A stretch of 64,000 nucleotides of DNA, from the NCBI GenBank assembly GCA_002243285.1, contig CP022585.1:3460641-3524640 (forward strand). The letters run 5' to 3'. The number at the start of each line of letters is the position of its first letter. Positions within the stretch are counted from its first letter, which is position 1. Shown here one piece after another: positions 17,680-25,942 of the stretch. This stretch comes from Candidatus Fluviicola riflensis (GTDB lineage: Bacteria > Bacteroidota > Bacteroidia > Flavobacteriales_D > Crocinitomicaceae). The notes under the pieces were generated by a model. The model searched no databases and was not told the origin of the DNA. It worked only from the letters and a program-made list of their open reading frames with translations. The translations under genes were made by a program, and so were the position numbers.

Positions 17680-18210
17680 CTAAAGGTCCGTGCGGAAAAC
17701 AACAACGGGAATGTCCTTCCACACGCTTTCTTTCCAAGGCATCATACCATTACGTTTGGCGACAGCTTGCGAAGGTGTATTATCCGGATGGATCAAACTG
17801 ACGATAAAGGTTGAAAGGTGATGTCTGCGAGCGTATTCTTTGAAATAAATTGCAGCTTCCGTAGCATATCCTTTTCCCCAATATTCAGGAAATAAGTGAT
17901 AACCGATTTCAAGAATGAATTCTCCGTCAACCTCCTGCAATAACAAACCACATTGTCCGATGAATGTTCCATCTGCAAGGTGCAAAGCCAATAATCCGAA
18001 CTGGCCGTTCACATAACGATCCTGCTGACGTTTAATCCAAATTGGGGCTTGTGTTTCAGCTTCCAATCGCAAAAAGTCGGGAAAATAACGCATCGTGAGC
18101 GAGTTACGCAAATAATCGACCCACGGCAAAATGTGTTCTTCGCCAAGCGGATGCATTACCAAACGCTCTGTTTGATGTGGTAATAAATAATCTGAAGGGA
18201 TTGTTATCAT
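17680..18210 (-). CDS. GNAT family N-acetyltransferase (RimJ/RimL type)
   Basis: This 176-residue protein has the typical opening TERLVMHPLGEEHILPWVDYL of the RimJ/RimL/Acetyltransf_3 branch. It is followed by FIGQCGLLLQEVDGEFILEIGYHLFPEYWGKGYATEAAIYFKEYA, where the W-G-K-G-Y-A-T-E-A loop binds acetyl-CoA, and by HPDNTPSQAVAKRNGM, the conserved last helix. It transfers acetyl from acetyl-CoA to an amine; the substrate is unknown. The gene begins 3 bp after glmS ends and is the last of that operon. Confidence 0.9.
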   Translation of the reverse strand: MITIPSDYLLPHQTERLVMHPLGEEHILPWVDYLRNSLTMRYFPDFLRLEAETQAPIWIKRQQDRYVNGQFGLLALHLADGTFIGQCGLLLQEVDGEFILEIGYHLFPEYWGKGYATEAAIYFKEYARRHHLSTFIVSLIHPDNTPSQAVAKRNGMMPWKESVWKDIPVVVFRTDL

Positions 18211-18213
18211 GAA

Positions 18214-20061
18214 TTACTCCACTGTCACCGACTTCGCCAGATTACGTGGCTGATCGACGTTGCAACCACGCATTACTGCAATGTGGTAACTCAGCAATTG
18301 CAATGGAACGGTCGCTAACAATGGTACCAGATGTTCGTCGGTATCCGGAATTTCAATCACGTGATCGGCCATGGCTTTCACATCCACATCGCCTTCGGTA
18401 ACAATCGCAATGATTTTTCCTTTACGCGCTTTCACTTCCTGGATATTGCTTACCACTTTTTCGTACGAAGTGCCTTTTGTAGCAATCACAAATACCGGCA
18501 TTTCTTCGTCGATCAAAGCGATAGGTCCATGTTTCATCTCGGCTGCAGGATAACCCTCGGCGTGGATGTAGGAAATCTCTTTGAGTTTCAACGCACCTTC
18601 CAACGCAACCGGGAATGAACTTCCACGGCCTAAGTAAAGTGCATTGGTGGCGTCTTTGTAAATCGCAGCAATGGCTTCGATATCGTTGTTGCGTTCCAAT
18701 ACACGTTTTACTTTCTCCGGAATGGCTTCCAGCTCAGAAAGCATGGTACGGAATTTTGTTTCGCTGATGGTTCCTTTTTTGTGCGCCAATGAAAGTGCTA
18801 ACAACGTCAGAACAGTTACCTGGGCAGTAAATGCTTTGGTTGATGCTACGCCGATTTCTGGTCCTGCGTGTGTGTAGGAACCGGCATCTGTAATTCTCGA
18901 AATAGAAGAACCAACTACGTTACAGATCCCTAAAATGGTTGCGCCTTTCGATTTTGCCAATTCCAACGCAGCCAACGTATCTGCAGTTTCACCTGATTGA
19001 GAAACGGCGATTACAATGTCGTTTTCACCAATGATCGGGTTGCGGTAACGGAATTCACTGGCGTATTCTACTTCTACGTTGATGCGGGCCAGGTCTTCCA
19101 GTAAATATTCACCTACAAGGCAGGCGTGCCAGGAAGTTCCACAGGCAACCATTACGATGCGCTGCGCCTGGATCATTTTTTGTTCGTAATCTTTTACACC
19201 GCCCAGTGAAACCCAGCCTTCGGTCGCATTTAAGCGGCCACGGAAACAATCGCGGATTGAACGCGGCTGTTCATGGATCTCTTTCAGCATAAAGTGCTCG
19301 TAGCCGCCTTTTTCCAAGGCTTCCAGTTGCAATTCCAATGCCTGAACGTATGGTGTTTTTTCTAAATTATGGTCGATGTTGATAATTTTCAACCCTTCGT
19401 TGAGATCAACAATCGCAATTTCTTCATCTTCGAGGTAAACTACCTGGTTGGTGTATTCGATGATCGGTGTGGCGTCTGAAGCCAGGAAAAAATCATTGTC
19501 TTTCCCGATTCCGACAACCAGCGGACTACTCTTACGAGCGGCGATCAGCTGATTCGGATTTTCTTTCGACAAAACCACGATAGCATATGCCCCGATCACG
19601 CTCAGCAAAGCCAAACGAACGGCTTCCACCAACGTTACTTGTTCCTGTTTTTGAATATCGTCGATTAAGTGAACCAATACTTCCGTATCGGTTTGACTTT
19701 TAAAGACATAACCGCGTGATTTCAATTCTTCGCGCAGTGAGTTGTAATTTTCAATGATTCCGTTGTGGATCAGCGCGATATGACCTGATTCAGACATGTG
19801 CGGGTGCGCATTGATATCATTTGGCGGACCGTGAGTTGCCCAACGCGTGTGGCCAATTCCGGCAAAACCGCTCACATCCTGTGATTGTGCAAATTCTTCG
19901 AGGTTCGAAACTTTACCTTGTCGTTTATACATATTGATACCGCCATTATTCAACAACGCCACTCCGGCACTATCGTATCCGCGGTATTCAAGGCGTTTTA
20001 AACCTTTGATGATAATCGGATAAGCTTCTTTTTTACCAATATATGCTACAATGCCACACAT
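18214..20061 (-). CDS. glmS: Glutamine--fructose-6-phosphate aminotransferase (isomerizing)
   Basis: This 615-residue enzyme makes glucosamine-6-phosphate, the entry to peptidoglycan and lipopolysaccharide amino sugars. The class II glutaminase domain starts with the catalytic Cys2 (MCGIVAYIG) and includes the family blocks KRLEYRGYDSAG and GHTRWATHG. Two SIS sugar-isomerase domains follow (about 290-430 and 460-600), with VACGTSWHA, VSQSGETADT, GRGSSFPVALEGALKLKE and the C-terminal PRNLAKSVTVE expected of GlmS. I saw no glmS ribozyme-like leader; the upstream stop is only 6 bp away, so expression depends on the upstream operon promoter. Confidence 0.98.
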   Translation of the reverse strand: MCGIVAYIGKKEAYPIIIKGLKRLEYRGYDSAGVALLNNGGINMYKRQGKVSNLEEFAQSQDVSGFAGIGHTRWATHGPPNDINAHPHMSESGHIALIHNGIIENYNSLREELKSRGYVFKSQTDTEVLVHLIDDIQKQEQVTLVEAVRLALLSVIGAYAIVVLSKENPNQLIAARKSSPLVVGIGKDNDFFLASDATPIIEYTNQVVYLEDEEIAIVDLNEGLKIINIDHNLEKTPYVQALELQLEALEKGGYEHFMLKEIHEQPRSIRDCFRGRLNATEGWVSLGGVKDYEQKMIQAQRIVMVACGTSWHACLVGEYLLEDLARINVEVEYASEFRYRNPIIGENDIVIAVSQSGETADTLAALELAKSKGATILGICNVVGSSISRITDAGSYTHAGPEIGVASTKAFTAQVTVLTLLALSLAHKKGTISETKFRTMLSELEAIPEKVKRVLERNNDIEAIAAIYKDATNALYLGRGSSFPVALEGALKLKEISYIHAEGYPAAEMKHGPIALIDEEMPVFVIATKGTSYEKVVSNIQEVKARKGKIIAIVTEGDVDVKAMADHVIEIPDTDEHLVPLLATVPLQLLSYHIAVMRGCNVDQPRNLAKSVTVE

Positions 20062-20067
20062 CTGATT

Positions 20068-21387
20068 CTAGTATTCGGTGTATTTAACAATCAATTTCGG
20101 TTTCTCTTTGTTTGAGGTATTCGGACCGTTAAAAATGATCCGTTCCGCAGTTGAAGAGAAGAAAGTCGGATAGAGGAATACACCTCTGTTTTCTGCGTCG
20201 CCACTTACGATATCCTGCACATAATTACGTACATCGATGATGTAACTTTTCTTGCTATCGTCGTAAAGGATCACATTAAATCCGATAATTTCTCCTTCAT
20301 CGGTTTTGTAACCTACCGTGAGTTGATTACTCGGATAAAAACTGCTCAACGTTTGATGCGAAATCGGAATAACCAGTAACGCATCGTGAATCACTGCTGT
20401 TTTGGGAACATTGTTCAAGGTCGGGAATTCCACTTTGCCACGCGACTGAAATGCCTGTGCATAGTATTGGTTTTGCCCGTTGATCGGGTTCGACAATACA
20501 TTCGCTACCGGATAACCTGAGTTATCGATTTCTACGTGATTAAAATCAGCGCAGTCATCTTCTACTTCCAGTACCAGTTCATACGGTGTGGAACCAGGAT
20601 CGGCCTGCAAGTGGTAATAAATGGTGACTTTCGTGTTATTGTCTTCCATGTCGAAATAGAACACACCGCCTTTACCAACAGCCGGATTGGCATTGGCCAC
20701 TTTTACGTGCAAGCCTTTCATGTAATTTTCGAACAACGCGTCATCTGTAAAGGCTGCGTTTCCACCTGTAGCATCATCCATGATTGTTTGTGCCCAAGCG
20801 TTATTTAAAGTAAGACGCAATTGCGCAGGTTTTTTTGTGCTTCCCACCCATACCGAATCACTTGGATTGGGAGTTTGGGTTTCACTTGAAGCCAATACCA
20901 GGTTGGATGGCTTGAGTGCTTCCACATCGTTTTTGTAGTAGTCCCGGTCTACATCCATGGTGTCGTCCAGTTCATAGACTTCAAACGTTTGCGGGTCCAA
21001 TTCACCGTAATAACCACGGTAACGCAGTGAAAGCACCACCGAATCCACGATAGCTTGATCTCCTGCATCAAAACTGATGGTATTACTCAAATGAAACTGC
21101 GAGTAGATGGACGCGTTAAACGTTCCCATTTTCGGATCGTGGTAAGCACCGAGAATTCCAAAAGTCTGGTTGTCGGTAGGAATCGTATCTTCTGCTACCG
21201 AGAACGTAGTGAGTTGAAACGTATCCACTCCACCCGATGACAATAACGCATCCGGATCCAAAGCACCGAGGCCGATGGTGTTGGTTTCTTTCTTGCAGCT
21301 AGTGGCAACCAAAAGTGCTAATAAAAAAGTAGCGGAAAGAGTAAATCCTTTCCGCCAACTTGTCCAATTATTTTGTTGTTGTATCAT
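20068..21387 (-). CDS. DUF4270 lipoprotein
   Basis: This 439-residue protein has a signal sequence ending in a lipobox (VATSC, then KKETNTIGLG). The mature start, with D-[PA]-x-x-L-L and then DTFQLTTFSVAEDTIPT and GAYHDPKMGTFNASIYSQF, is typical of DUF4270. It is a beta-rich cell-surface lipoprotein of unknown role, found in most Flavobacteriia. The gene lies between the glycogen-synthase-like gene (1 bp upstream) and glmS (6 bp downstream), a neighbourhood that recurs in Bacteroidota and hints at a link with cell-surface polysaccharide or peptidoglycan supply. Confidence 0.88.
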   Translation of the reverse strand: MIQQQNNWTSWRKGFTLSATFLLALLVATSCKKETNTIGLGALDPDALLSSGGVDTFQLTTFSVAEDTIPTDNQTFGILGAYHDPKMGTFNASIYSQFHLSNTISFDAGDQAIVDSVVLSLRYRGYYGELDPQTFEVYELDDTMDVDRDYYKNDVEALKPSNLVLASSETQTPNPSDSVWVGSTKKPAQLRLTLNNAWAQTIMDDATGGNAAFTDDALFENYMKGLHVKVANANPAVGKGGVFYFDMEDNNTKVTIYYHLQADPGSTPYELVLEVEDDCADFNHVEIDNSGYPVANVLSNPINGQNQYYAQAFQSRGKVEFPTLNNVPKTAVIHDALLVIPISHQTLSSFYPSNQLTVGYKTDEGEIIGFNVILYDDSKKSYIIDVRNYVQDIVSGDAENRGVFLYPTFFSSTAERIIFNGPNTSNKEKPKLIVKYTEY

Positions 21388-21388
21388 A

Positions 21389-22216
21389 TCAGATCAAAAC
21401 AGCTTCTTCTATTACTTTGTCAAAAAATTCGGAAAGACCCTTAGAGAGGTTTTCTTCCGGTAAGTAATTCAATTTCAAACAAGTTGCTTTATCGTAAACA
21501 CCTTGTAATTCAGGTGCGATGACTTCACTACTTTGAACCACTCCATCAGAGAACGTAACTGCGGCATTGGTTATTGCTTCCAACGTCGGATTTTTCACGA
21601 GCGAAGTTACAGATTCATCGAATCCCTCAAAAGCCAATTTTTCAGAAAAACGCGCATCCCACTCTGTGGCAAAACCTTGTTGATCTTCATATATACTGTA
21701 AACAACCTTAGTATCAGCAAAATGCGGATCCTTGTTGTACATTTTCTTAATGTAAAGCGGCATCAGCGAAGACATCCATCCGTGACAGTGAATCACATCC
21801 GGTTTCCAGCCTAGTTTTTTAACCGTTTCCAAAACGCCGCGGCAGAAGAACATGCTTCGTTCGTCGTTGTCTTTGTAATCGGCACCATCGTCTTCCGTAA
21901 CGTTGTTTTTACGTTTGAAATACTCATCGTTGTCGATGAAGTAAACCTGGATACGTGCAGTAGGAATAGAGGCGACTTTGATGATCAACGGGTGATCATG
22001 GTCGTCGATAATGATATTCATTCCCGATAAGCGAATCACTTCGTGTAACTGGTGACGACGCTCATTGATACTTCCAAAACGCGGAGTAAAAACACGGATT
22101 TCTTTTCCGTTCTCCTGTGTTCCTTGCGGAAGCTTACGTGCATTATGGGAAATTTCAGATTTCGGAAGAAACGGATATATTTCTTGCGAGACAAACAGAA
22201 TTCTCTTTTTTTCCAT
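21389..22216 (-). CDS. Glycogen/starch synthase-like protein, N-terminal half only
   Basis: I chose ATG 22216 (MEKKRILFVSQEIYPFLP, 275 residues). The open frame reaches further upstream, but only into the promoter region and the opposite gene. The protein matches the N-terminal GT5 Rossmann domain of glycogen synthase: RILFVSQEIYPF, EIRVFTPRFGSINERRHQLHEV, FIDNDEYFKRKN, ERSMFFCRGVLETVKKLGWKPDVIHCHGWMSSLMPLYIKK. The ADP-glucose-binding K-x-G-G loop is not present (it reads PKSEISHNARKL), and the whole C-terminal catalytic domain is missing. It is therefore unlikely to make glycogen alone. It is first gene of the operon with DUF4270, glmS and GNAT. Confidence 0.85.
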   Translation of the reverse strand: MEKKRILFVSQEIYPFLPKSEISHNARKLPQGTQENGKEIRVFTPRFGSINERRHQLHEVIRLSGMNIIIDDHDHPLIIKVASIPTARIQVYFIDNDEYFKRKNNVTEDDGADYKDNDERSMFFCRGVLETVKKLGWKPDVIHCHGWMSSLMPLYIKKMYNKDPHFADTKVVYSIYEDQQGFATEWDARFSEKLAFEGFDESVTSLVKNPTLEAITNAAVTFSDGVVQSSEVIAPELQGVYDKATCLKLNYLPEENLSKGLSEFFDKVIEEAVLI

Positions 22217-22249
22217 GGAATTCGACGAGGAATTTGGTGTATAACGGTA

Positions 22250-22279
22250 CAAAAGTACGAAAAAAAGCGCAAACTTCAA
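22250..22279 (-). promoter_or_regulatory. Promoter of the GT5-like/DUF4270/glmS operon
   Basis: On the minus strand, TTG (22279-22277), a 19-bp spacer and TACTTTTG (22257-22250) match the Bacteroidota consensus exactly. The start codon is 33 bp downstream. Confidence 0.7.
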
Positions 22280-22289
22280 TTTATTCATA

Positions 22290-22297
22290 TAGATTTG
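22290..22297 (+). promoter_or_regulatory. Candidate -7 element for panC
   Basis: TAGATTTG at 22290-22297 matches TAnnTTTG 30 bp before the GTG start. No TTG lies at the right -33 distance, so this is a weak call. Confidence 0.35.
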
Positions 22298-22327
22298 CCA
22301 CCCTACATCAGTAAATTCGGGTGAATT

Positions 22328-23167
22328 GTGAAGATTATTGAGTCGATAATAAGCCTGAATGAGGCGTTGGCAACTATCAGAGAGACAGGCAAAACCATCG
22401 GATTGGTTCCAACAATGGGTGCGTTGCACGAAGGTCACATGGCGTTGGTCGAGCGTGCCAGGACGATGTCTGATGTGGTTGTCGTAACTGTTTTTGTGAA
22501 CCCGACACAGTTTACCAATTCTTCCGATCTCACACTTTATCCCCGAACTCCTGAAAAAGATGCCGCTTTATTAGCGAGCCATGGTTGCGATATTGCTTTT
22601 TTTCCTTCGGTTGATGAAGTGTACCCAACAGGTTATCAAACACCTGAAGTTCCGCTGGGAACACTGGACAAAGTAATGGAAGGCGAATTTCGTCCGGGGC
22701 ATTTCAAAGGCGTGGTACAAGTGGTAAACCGTTTTTTCGAGGTAATACAACCAACATTTGCTTTTTTCGGATTGAAAGATTTTCAGCAGGTTGCTGTGAT
22801 TCGTTTTATGACTGATTATTTAAAATTGCCGGTAACAATAGTTCCTTGTCCAACTTTGCGCGAACCTTCTGGTTTGGCGATGAGCAGTCGCAATATGCGC
22901 TTGACTGCTGAACAACTGGATGAAGCAGTGATTATTTACGAAACACTGACCTTTGCCAAATCACTGGCTGCCACTCATACACCTTCCGAAACAAAAAAGC
23001 TGGCATTGGAGCATTTTTCTCATTCCTACCTGAAAATGGAATACTTTTCAATTGTAAACCCACAGACATTGGAAGAATTGACCGACACCTGGGTTCCGGG
23101 AGCAACGGCTTGTGTGGCTGCTTTTTGCGGCGAAGTAAGGTTGATTGATAATATGACTCTTAATTGA
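22328..23167 (+). CDS. panC: Pantoate--beta-alanine ligase
   Basis: This 279-residue enzyme joins pantoate and beta-alanine using ATP, the last step of pantothenate synthesis. The class I nucleotidyltransferase signature is visible as VPTMGALHEGH (His34, His37). Further family blocks are FVNPTQF, YP-R-T-x-E-K-D, EGEFRPGHFKGVVQVVNRFF, FGLKDFQQVAVI and GLAMSSRNMRL. The start is a GTG at 22328; the length is the family norm. It is divergent from the GT5-like operon and directly upstream of panD, which supplies beta-alanine. Confidence 0.97.
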   Translation: MKIIESIISLNEALATIRETGKTIGLVPTMGALHEGHMALVERARTMSDVVVVTVFVNPTQFTNSSDLTLYPRTPEKDAALLASHGCDIAFFPSVDEVYPTGYQTPEVPLGTLDKVMEGEFRPGHFKGVVQVVNRFFEVIQPTFAFFGLKDFQQVAVIRFMTDYLKLPVTIVPCPTLREPSGLAMSSRNMRLTAEQLDEAVIIYETLTFAKSLAATHTPSETKKLALEHFSHSYLKMEYFSIVNPQTLEELTDTWVPGATACVAAFCGEVRLIDNMTLN

Positions 23168-23224
23168 AAATGAAAAATTGAAAATTATAAAGGGAATCCT
23201 CTTTTCAATTTTACATTTTCAATT
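23162..23224. repeat. A/T-rich inverted repeat between panC and panD
   Basis: Arms at 23162-23184 and 23202-23224 are 23 nt each and pair with one mismatch (AATTGAAAATG.. and ..CATTTTCAATT), with a 17-nt spacer. The left arm overlaps the panC stop. The stem could attenuate or process the panC-panD transcript, or be a copy of a short A/T-rich intergenic repeat. Confidence 0.6.
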
Positions 23225-23261
23225 GTTTTAACCTTACCTTTACATCGCGTTTTTTTAGAAC

Positions 23262-23612
23262 ATGTTCATACAAGTAGTAAAATCAAAAATTCACCGCGTT
23301 CGCGTAACACAGGCAGAATTAAATTATGTAGGAAGCATTACCATTGATGAAGCATTGATGGAAGCAGCTAATTTGATCGAAGGTGAAAAAGTTCAAATAG
23401 TCAACATCAACAACGGCGAGCGTTTGGAAACGTATGTGATCAAAGGCGATCGCAATACGGGAACGATTTGTTTGAATGGCCCTGCTGCTCGGAGAGTGTC
23501 ACTTGGCGACCTTATCATTATCATCGGTTATGGTTTTATGACCATGGACGAAGCGAAAGACTTTCGGCCTTCGCTGGTGTTTCCTGACGAAACCACGAAT
23601 CTCATCGTGTAG
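23262..23612 (+). CDS. panD: Aspartate 1-decarboxylase
   Basis: This 116-residue pyruvoyl enzyme decarboxylates aspartate to beta-alanine for PanC. The self-cleavage site Gly24-Ser25 lies in NYVGSITID, where Ser25 becomes the pyruvoyl group. [14 protein letters not shown] before it, and [22 protein letters not shown] and [10 protein letters not shown] after it, are the conserved blocks. The length is typical. It lies 94 bp downstream of panC, and the next membrane protein gene begins 2 bp after its stop. Confidence 0.98.
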   Translation: MFIQVVKSKIHRVRVTQAELNYVGSITIDEALMEAANLIEGEKVQIVNINNGERLETYVIKGDRNTGTICLNGPAARRVSLGDLIIIIGYGFMTMDEAKDFRPSLVFPDETTNLIV

Positions 23613-23614
23613 CT

Positions 23615-24634
23615 ATGAAAAAATGGATCGGGATATTACTAAAAACAGTTCTTCCACTTGCATTAGGGGTTTACCTGGTTTGGTATTTTTTCGATCGGAT
23701 GTCGGCCACCGACAAAGATATTTTCTTCGAAGCCATTCAAAAAGCTGATTATACCTGGATCGTTGCATCGCTCACATTGAGTTTCCTGGCTTTGTTGTCA
23801 CGTGCTTATCGCTGGAAGTATGTGCTGGAACCACTTGGTTATAAAACCAAATTCTGGAACCGGTACCATGCGCTGATGATCGGCTACATTGTCAATTTGA
23901 CGATTCCACGAGCCGGAGAAGCTTCTCGTGCTGTGATGTTGTCGCGTTCAGACGGCGTTCCGTTTTCAAAATCATTCGGAACGATTCTGGCAGAAAGAGC
24001 CGTTGACCTGGTGATGCTTATGGGAGTTGTGCTTTTTACCACTTCTATTGGCTACGATGATTTCTGGAAGATCAAATACCAGGTTGAAACGCAATTAGGC
24101 GGTAATAACCCAACTGGTGAAACTTCATGGACGGGAATTATCCTTTACTCGATTGTCGCAACGGTGCTAATTGGTTTAGTGATCGCGTTTGCCATTCAAA
24201 AAACCCGTGCGAAACTGCTTCAATTCATCAAAGATTTGTTCGCGGGTGTTTTTGCCATTTTTCGGTCAAAAAATCCGTTGAGTTATTCGGCGCACACCGT
24301 GTTTATCTGGTTGATGTACATCAGCTATTTTTCCATTGCGTTTTTGTCGCTGGAAGAATCGAAGAATGTGCCTTTTGCCGGAATTATGATCGCGTTTATT
24401 GCCGGTTCGCTGGGAATCAGTTTCACCAATGGCGGAATCGGTGCTTTTCCCTTGTTAGTCGGATTAGTACTCAATTTTTACCTGCACGATGAATATGGCG
24501 ATGCTGCTGCCGGAATTGGTGCTGCGCTGGGAATGATCATCTGGTCGTCACAAACGCTGATGATGATTTTGCTCGGAGCGCTTTCATTTGTTTTAATCCC
24601 CAATAATTTTTCCAAAGATGAGCCGGTTCAATGA
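23615..24634 (+). CDS. Lysylphosphatidylglycerol synthase TM-region / UPF0104 flippase-like protein
   Basis: This 339-residue inner-membrane protein has about eight transmembrane helices of the MprF-TM/UPF0104 type. It carries the conserved RAYRWKYVLEPLGYKTKFWNRYHALMIGYIVNLTIPRAGEASRAVMLSR region and later FTNGGIGAFPLLVG. It lacks the soluble aminoacyl-transferase domain of MprF, so it cannot add lysine by itself. Related stand-alone proteins are thought to flip lipids. Gene order panD, this gene, rfaE2 suggests one transcript. It overlaps rfaE2 by 17 nt if ATG 24618 is used there. Confidence 0.87.
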   Translation: MKKWIGILLKTVLPLALGVYLVWYFFDRMSATDKDIFFEAIQKADYTWIVASLTLSFLALLSRAYRWKYVLEPLGYKTKFWNRYHALMIGYIVNLTIPRAGEASRAVMLSRSDGVPFSKSFGTILAERAVDLVMLMGVVLFTTSIGYDDFWKIKYQVETQLGGNNPTGETSWTGIILYSIVATVLIGLVIAFAIQKTRAKLLQFIKDLFAGVFAIFRSKNPLSYSAHTVFIWLMYISYFSIAFLSLEESKNVPFAGIMIAFIAGSLGISFTNGGIGAFPLLVGLVLNFYLHDEYGDAAAGIGAALGMIIWSSQTLMMILLGALSFVLIPNNFSKDEPVQ

Positions 24635-25136
24635 CATGACTGCTAAAATGCAGGATCTGGCAGCTGCCAAAGCTACCGTTGCCGCGTGGAAATCTCTCGG
24701 AGAAAAAGTGGTATTTACTAATGGTTGTTTTGATATTCTGCATCGCGGACATGTTACCTACCTGGCCCACGCAGCCGATTTCGGAACTAAACTCGTAGTC
24801 GCGCTCAATACCGATGCTTCGGTGAAACGCTTGGGCAAAGGCGACGACCGGCCCGTGAATTCGGAAGACGCGCGTTCGTATGTGATGTCGGCACTCGGTT
24901 TTGTCGATTTGGTCGTTTTATTCGACAACGACACGCCTTTGGAAGTAATCACGGCATTGGAACCTTCTGTTTTGGTAAAAGGTGGCGATTACAATGCTGA
25001 CGAAACCGACCGTTCCAACAAACAATACATTGTGGGAAGCCACGAAGTGCGGGCGCTGGGCGGCGAAGTAAAAACGGTTGACCTGGTTGATGGCTTTTCG
25101 ACGACGGGGATTATCCGAAAACTGAAAAATGGTTGA
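24618..25136 (+). CDS. rfaE2: D-glycero-beta-D-manno-heptose 1-phosphate adenylyltransferase
   Basis: This stand-alone nucleotidyltransferase corresponds to the C-terminal domain of HldE. It activates heptose-1-phosphate with ATP to ADP-heptose for lipopolysaccharide core synthesis. The signature is TNGCFDILHRGHV (His42, His45). VALNTDASVKRLGKG, RPVNSEDARSYVMSAL, FDNDTPLEVI, LVKGGDY and the C-terminal GFSTTGIIRKL complete the family pattern. ATG 24618 gives 172 residues; ATG 24636 (MTAKMQDL) would avoid overlap with the preceding gene and is equally possible. The kinase half (RfaE1) is not in the window. Confidence 0.95.
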   Translation: MSRFNDMTAKMQDLAAAKATVAAWKSLGEKVVFTNGCFDILHRGHVTYLAHAADFGTKLVVALNTDASVKRLGKGDDRPVNSEDARSYVMSALGFVDLVVLFDNDTPLEVITALEPSVLVKGGDYNADETDRSNKQYIVGSHEVRALGGEVKTVDLVDGFSTTGIIRKLKNG

Positions 25137-25155
25137 TTTTAAAAACGATATGTAA

Positions 25156-25175
25156 GCGCGGGACGCATCCCGCGC
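25156..25175. repeat. Short GC-rich hairpin between convergent genes
   Basis: GCGCGGGA (25156-25163) and TCCCGCGC (25168-25175) form a perfect 8-bp stem with loop CGCA, 19 bp after the rfaE2 stop. Its very high GC content stands out from its surroundings. It could end transcription for rfaE2 or be a small REP-type repeat. Confidence 0.65.
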
Positions 25176-25213
25176 CTACGTTTTCTAAAATCAAACATAC
25201 TGACTTCTCTCGC

Positions 25214-25942
25214 CTACACCCCTAATACCGCCTTCAAATCCGCATACGACGTTCTGCTAATCGCCAACCGCGCGCCCGATTTCAGGATCGCGATGTAACT
25301 GTTTTTTTCAAATGACTCAATGCGCGTCAGTTCCTGGATATTGAGGATGAACGAACGGTGAATCCGGATAAATTGCTGTGATGGCAGGCTCGTTTCAAAA
25401 TGACTCATCGTTTTCTTTTTGAGGTGCGTTCCGTTGCCAGTATGGATTTTCACATAATCGTCGTAGGCTTCAATGTAATGAATCTCAGCCGTAGGAATGA
25501 TCTTGATTTCGCTGCCGTCTTTGATTACCACGCGGTATTGTTCATCGGGAACCTGGTAATGAATCGCGCTGGTTTGTTTTTTGGTGTCCGCAGCTACTGA
25601 TTTCCATTTTTCGATGGCCTGTGAGAATCGTTCAGCTGAAAATGGTTTCAACAAATAATCCAGGGCGTGGACTTCGAACGCTTTCAACGCATATTCATCA
25701 AACGCGGTGGTGAAAATAACAGCCGGCGGATCGGGTAAAATCTCCAATAGTTCAAATCCGTTGATCTTCGGCATTTGAATATCGAGCAGCAACAAATCGG
25801 GATTTGTTTCCGCAATTACTTTGGCGGCTTCAAAACCGTCACCACATTCTCCCACAAGTTCCAAATCAGGATGCGCCTGCAAAAATGATTTGATAATGGC
25901 CCTTGCCAATGGTTCGTCGTCAACGATCAATACTTTTTTCAT
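25214..25942 (-). CDS. LytTR family response regulator
   Basis: ATG 25942 overlaps the kinase stop as ATGA and gives 242 residues. The receiver domain (1-120) has acidic Asp8/Asp9, the phospho-acceptor Asp54 (LLLLDIQMP), Thr in FTTAFDEYAL and the Lys in LLKPF. The LytTR DNA-binding domain (about 145-240) shows the ten-strand pattern with IHYIEAYDDYVKIHTGNGTHLKKKTM and FIRIHRSFILNIQELTRI. Such regulators bind direct repeats near promoters. It forms a cassette with the kinase and the LiaF-like protein upstream, suggesting control of an envelope-stress response (inference). Confidence 0.95.
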   Translation of the reverse strand: MKKVLIVDDEPLARAIIKSFLQAHPDLELVGECGDGFEAAKVIAETNPDLLLLDIQMPKINGFELLEILPDPPAVIFTTAFDEYALKAFEVHALDYLLKPFSAERFSQAIEKWKSVAADTKKQTSAIHYQVPDEQYRVVIKDGSEIKIIPTAEIHYIEAYDDYVKIHTGNGTHLKKKTMSHFETSLPSQQFIRIHRSFILNIQELTRIESFEKNSYIAILKSGARLAISRTSYADLKAVLGV

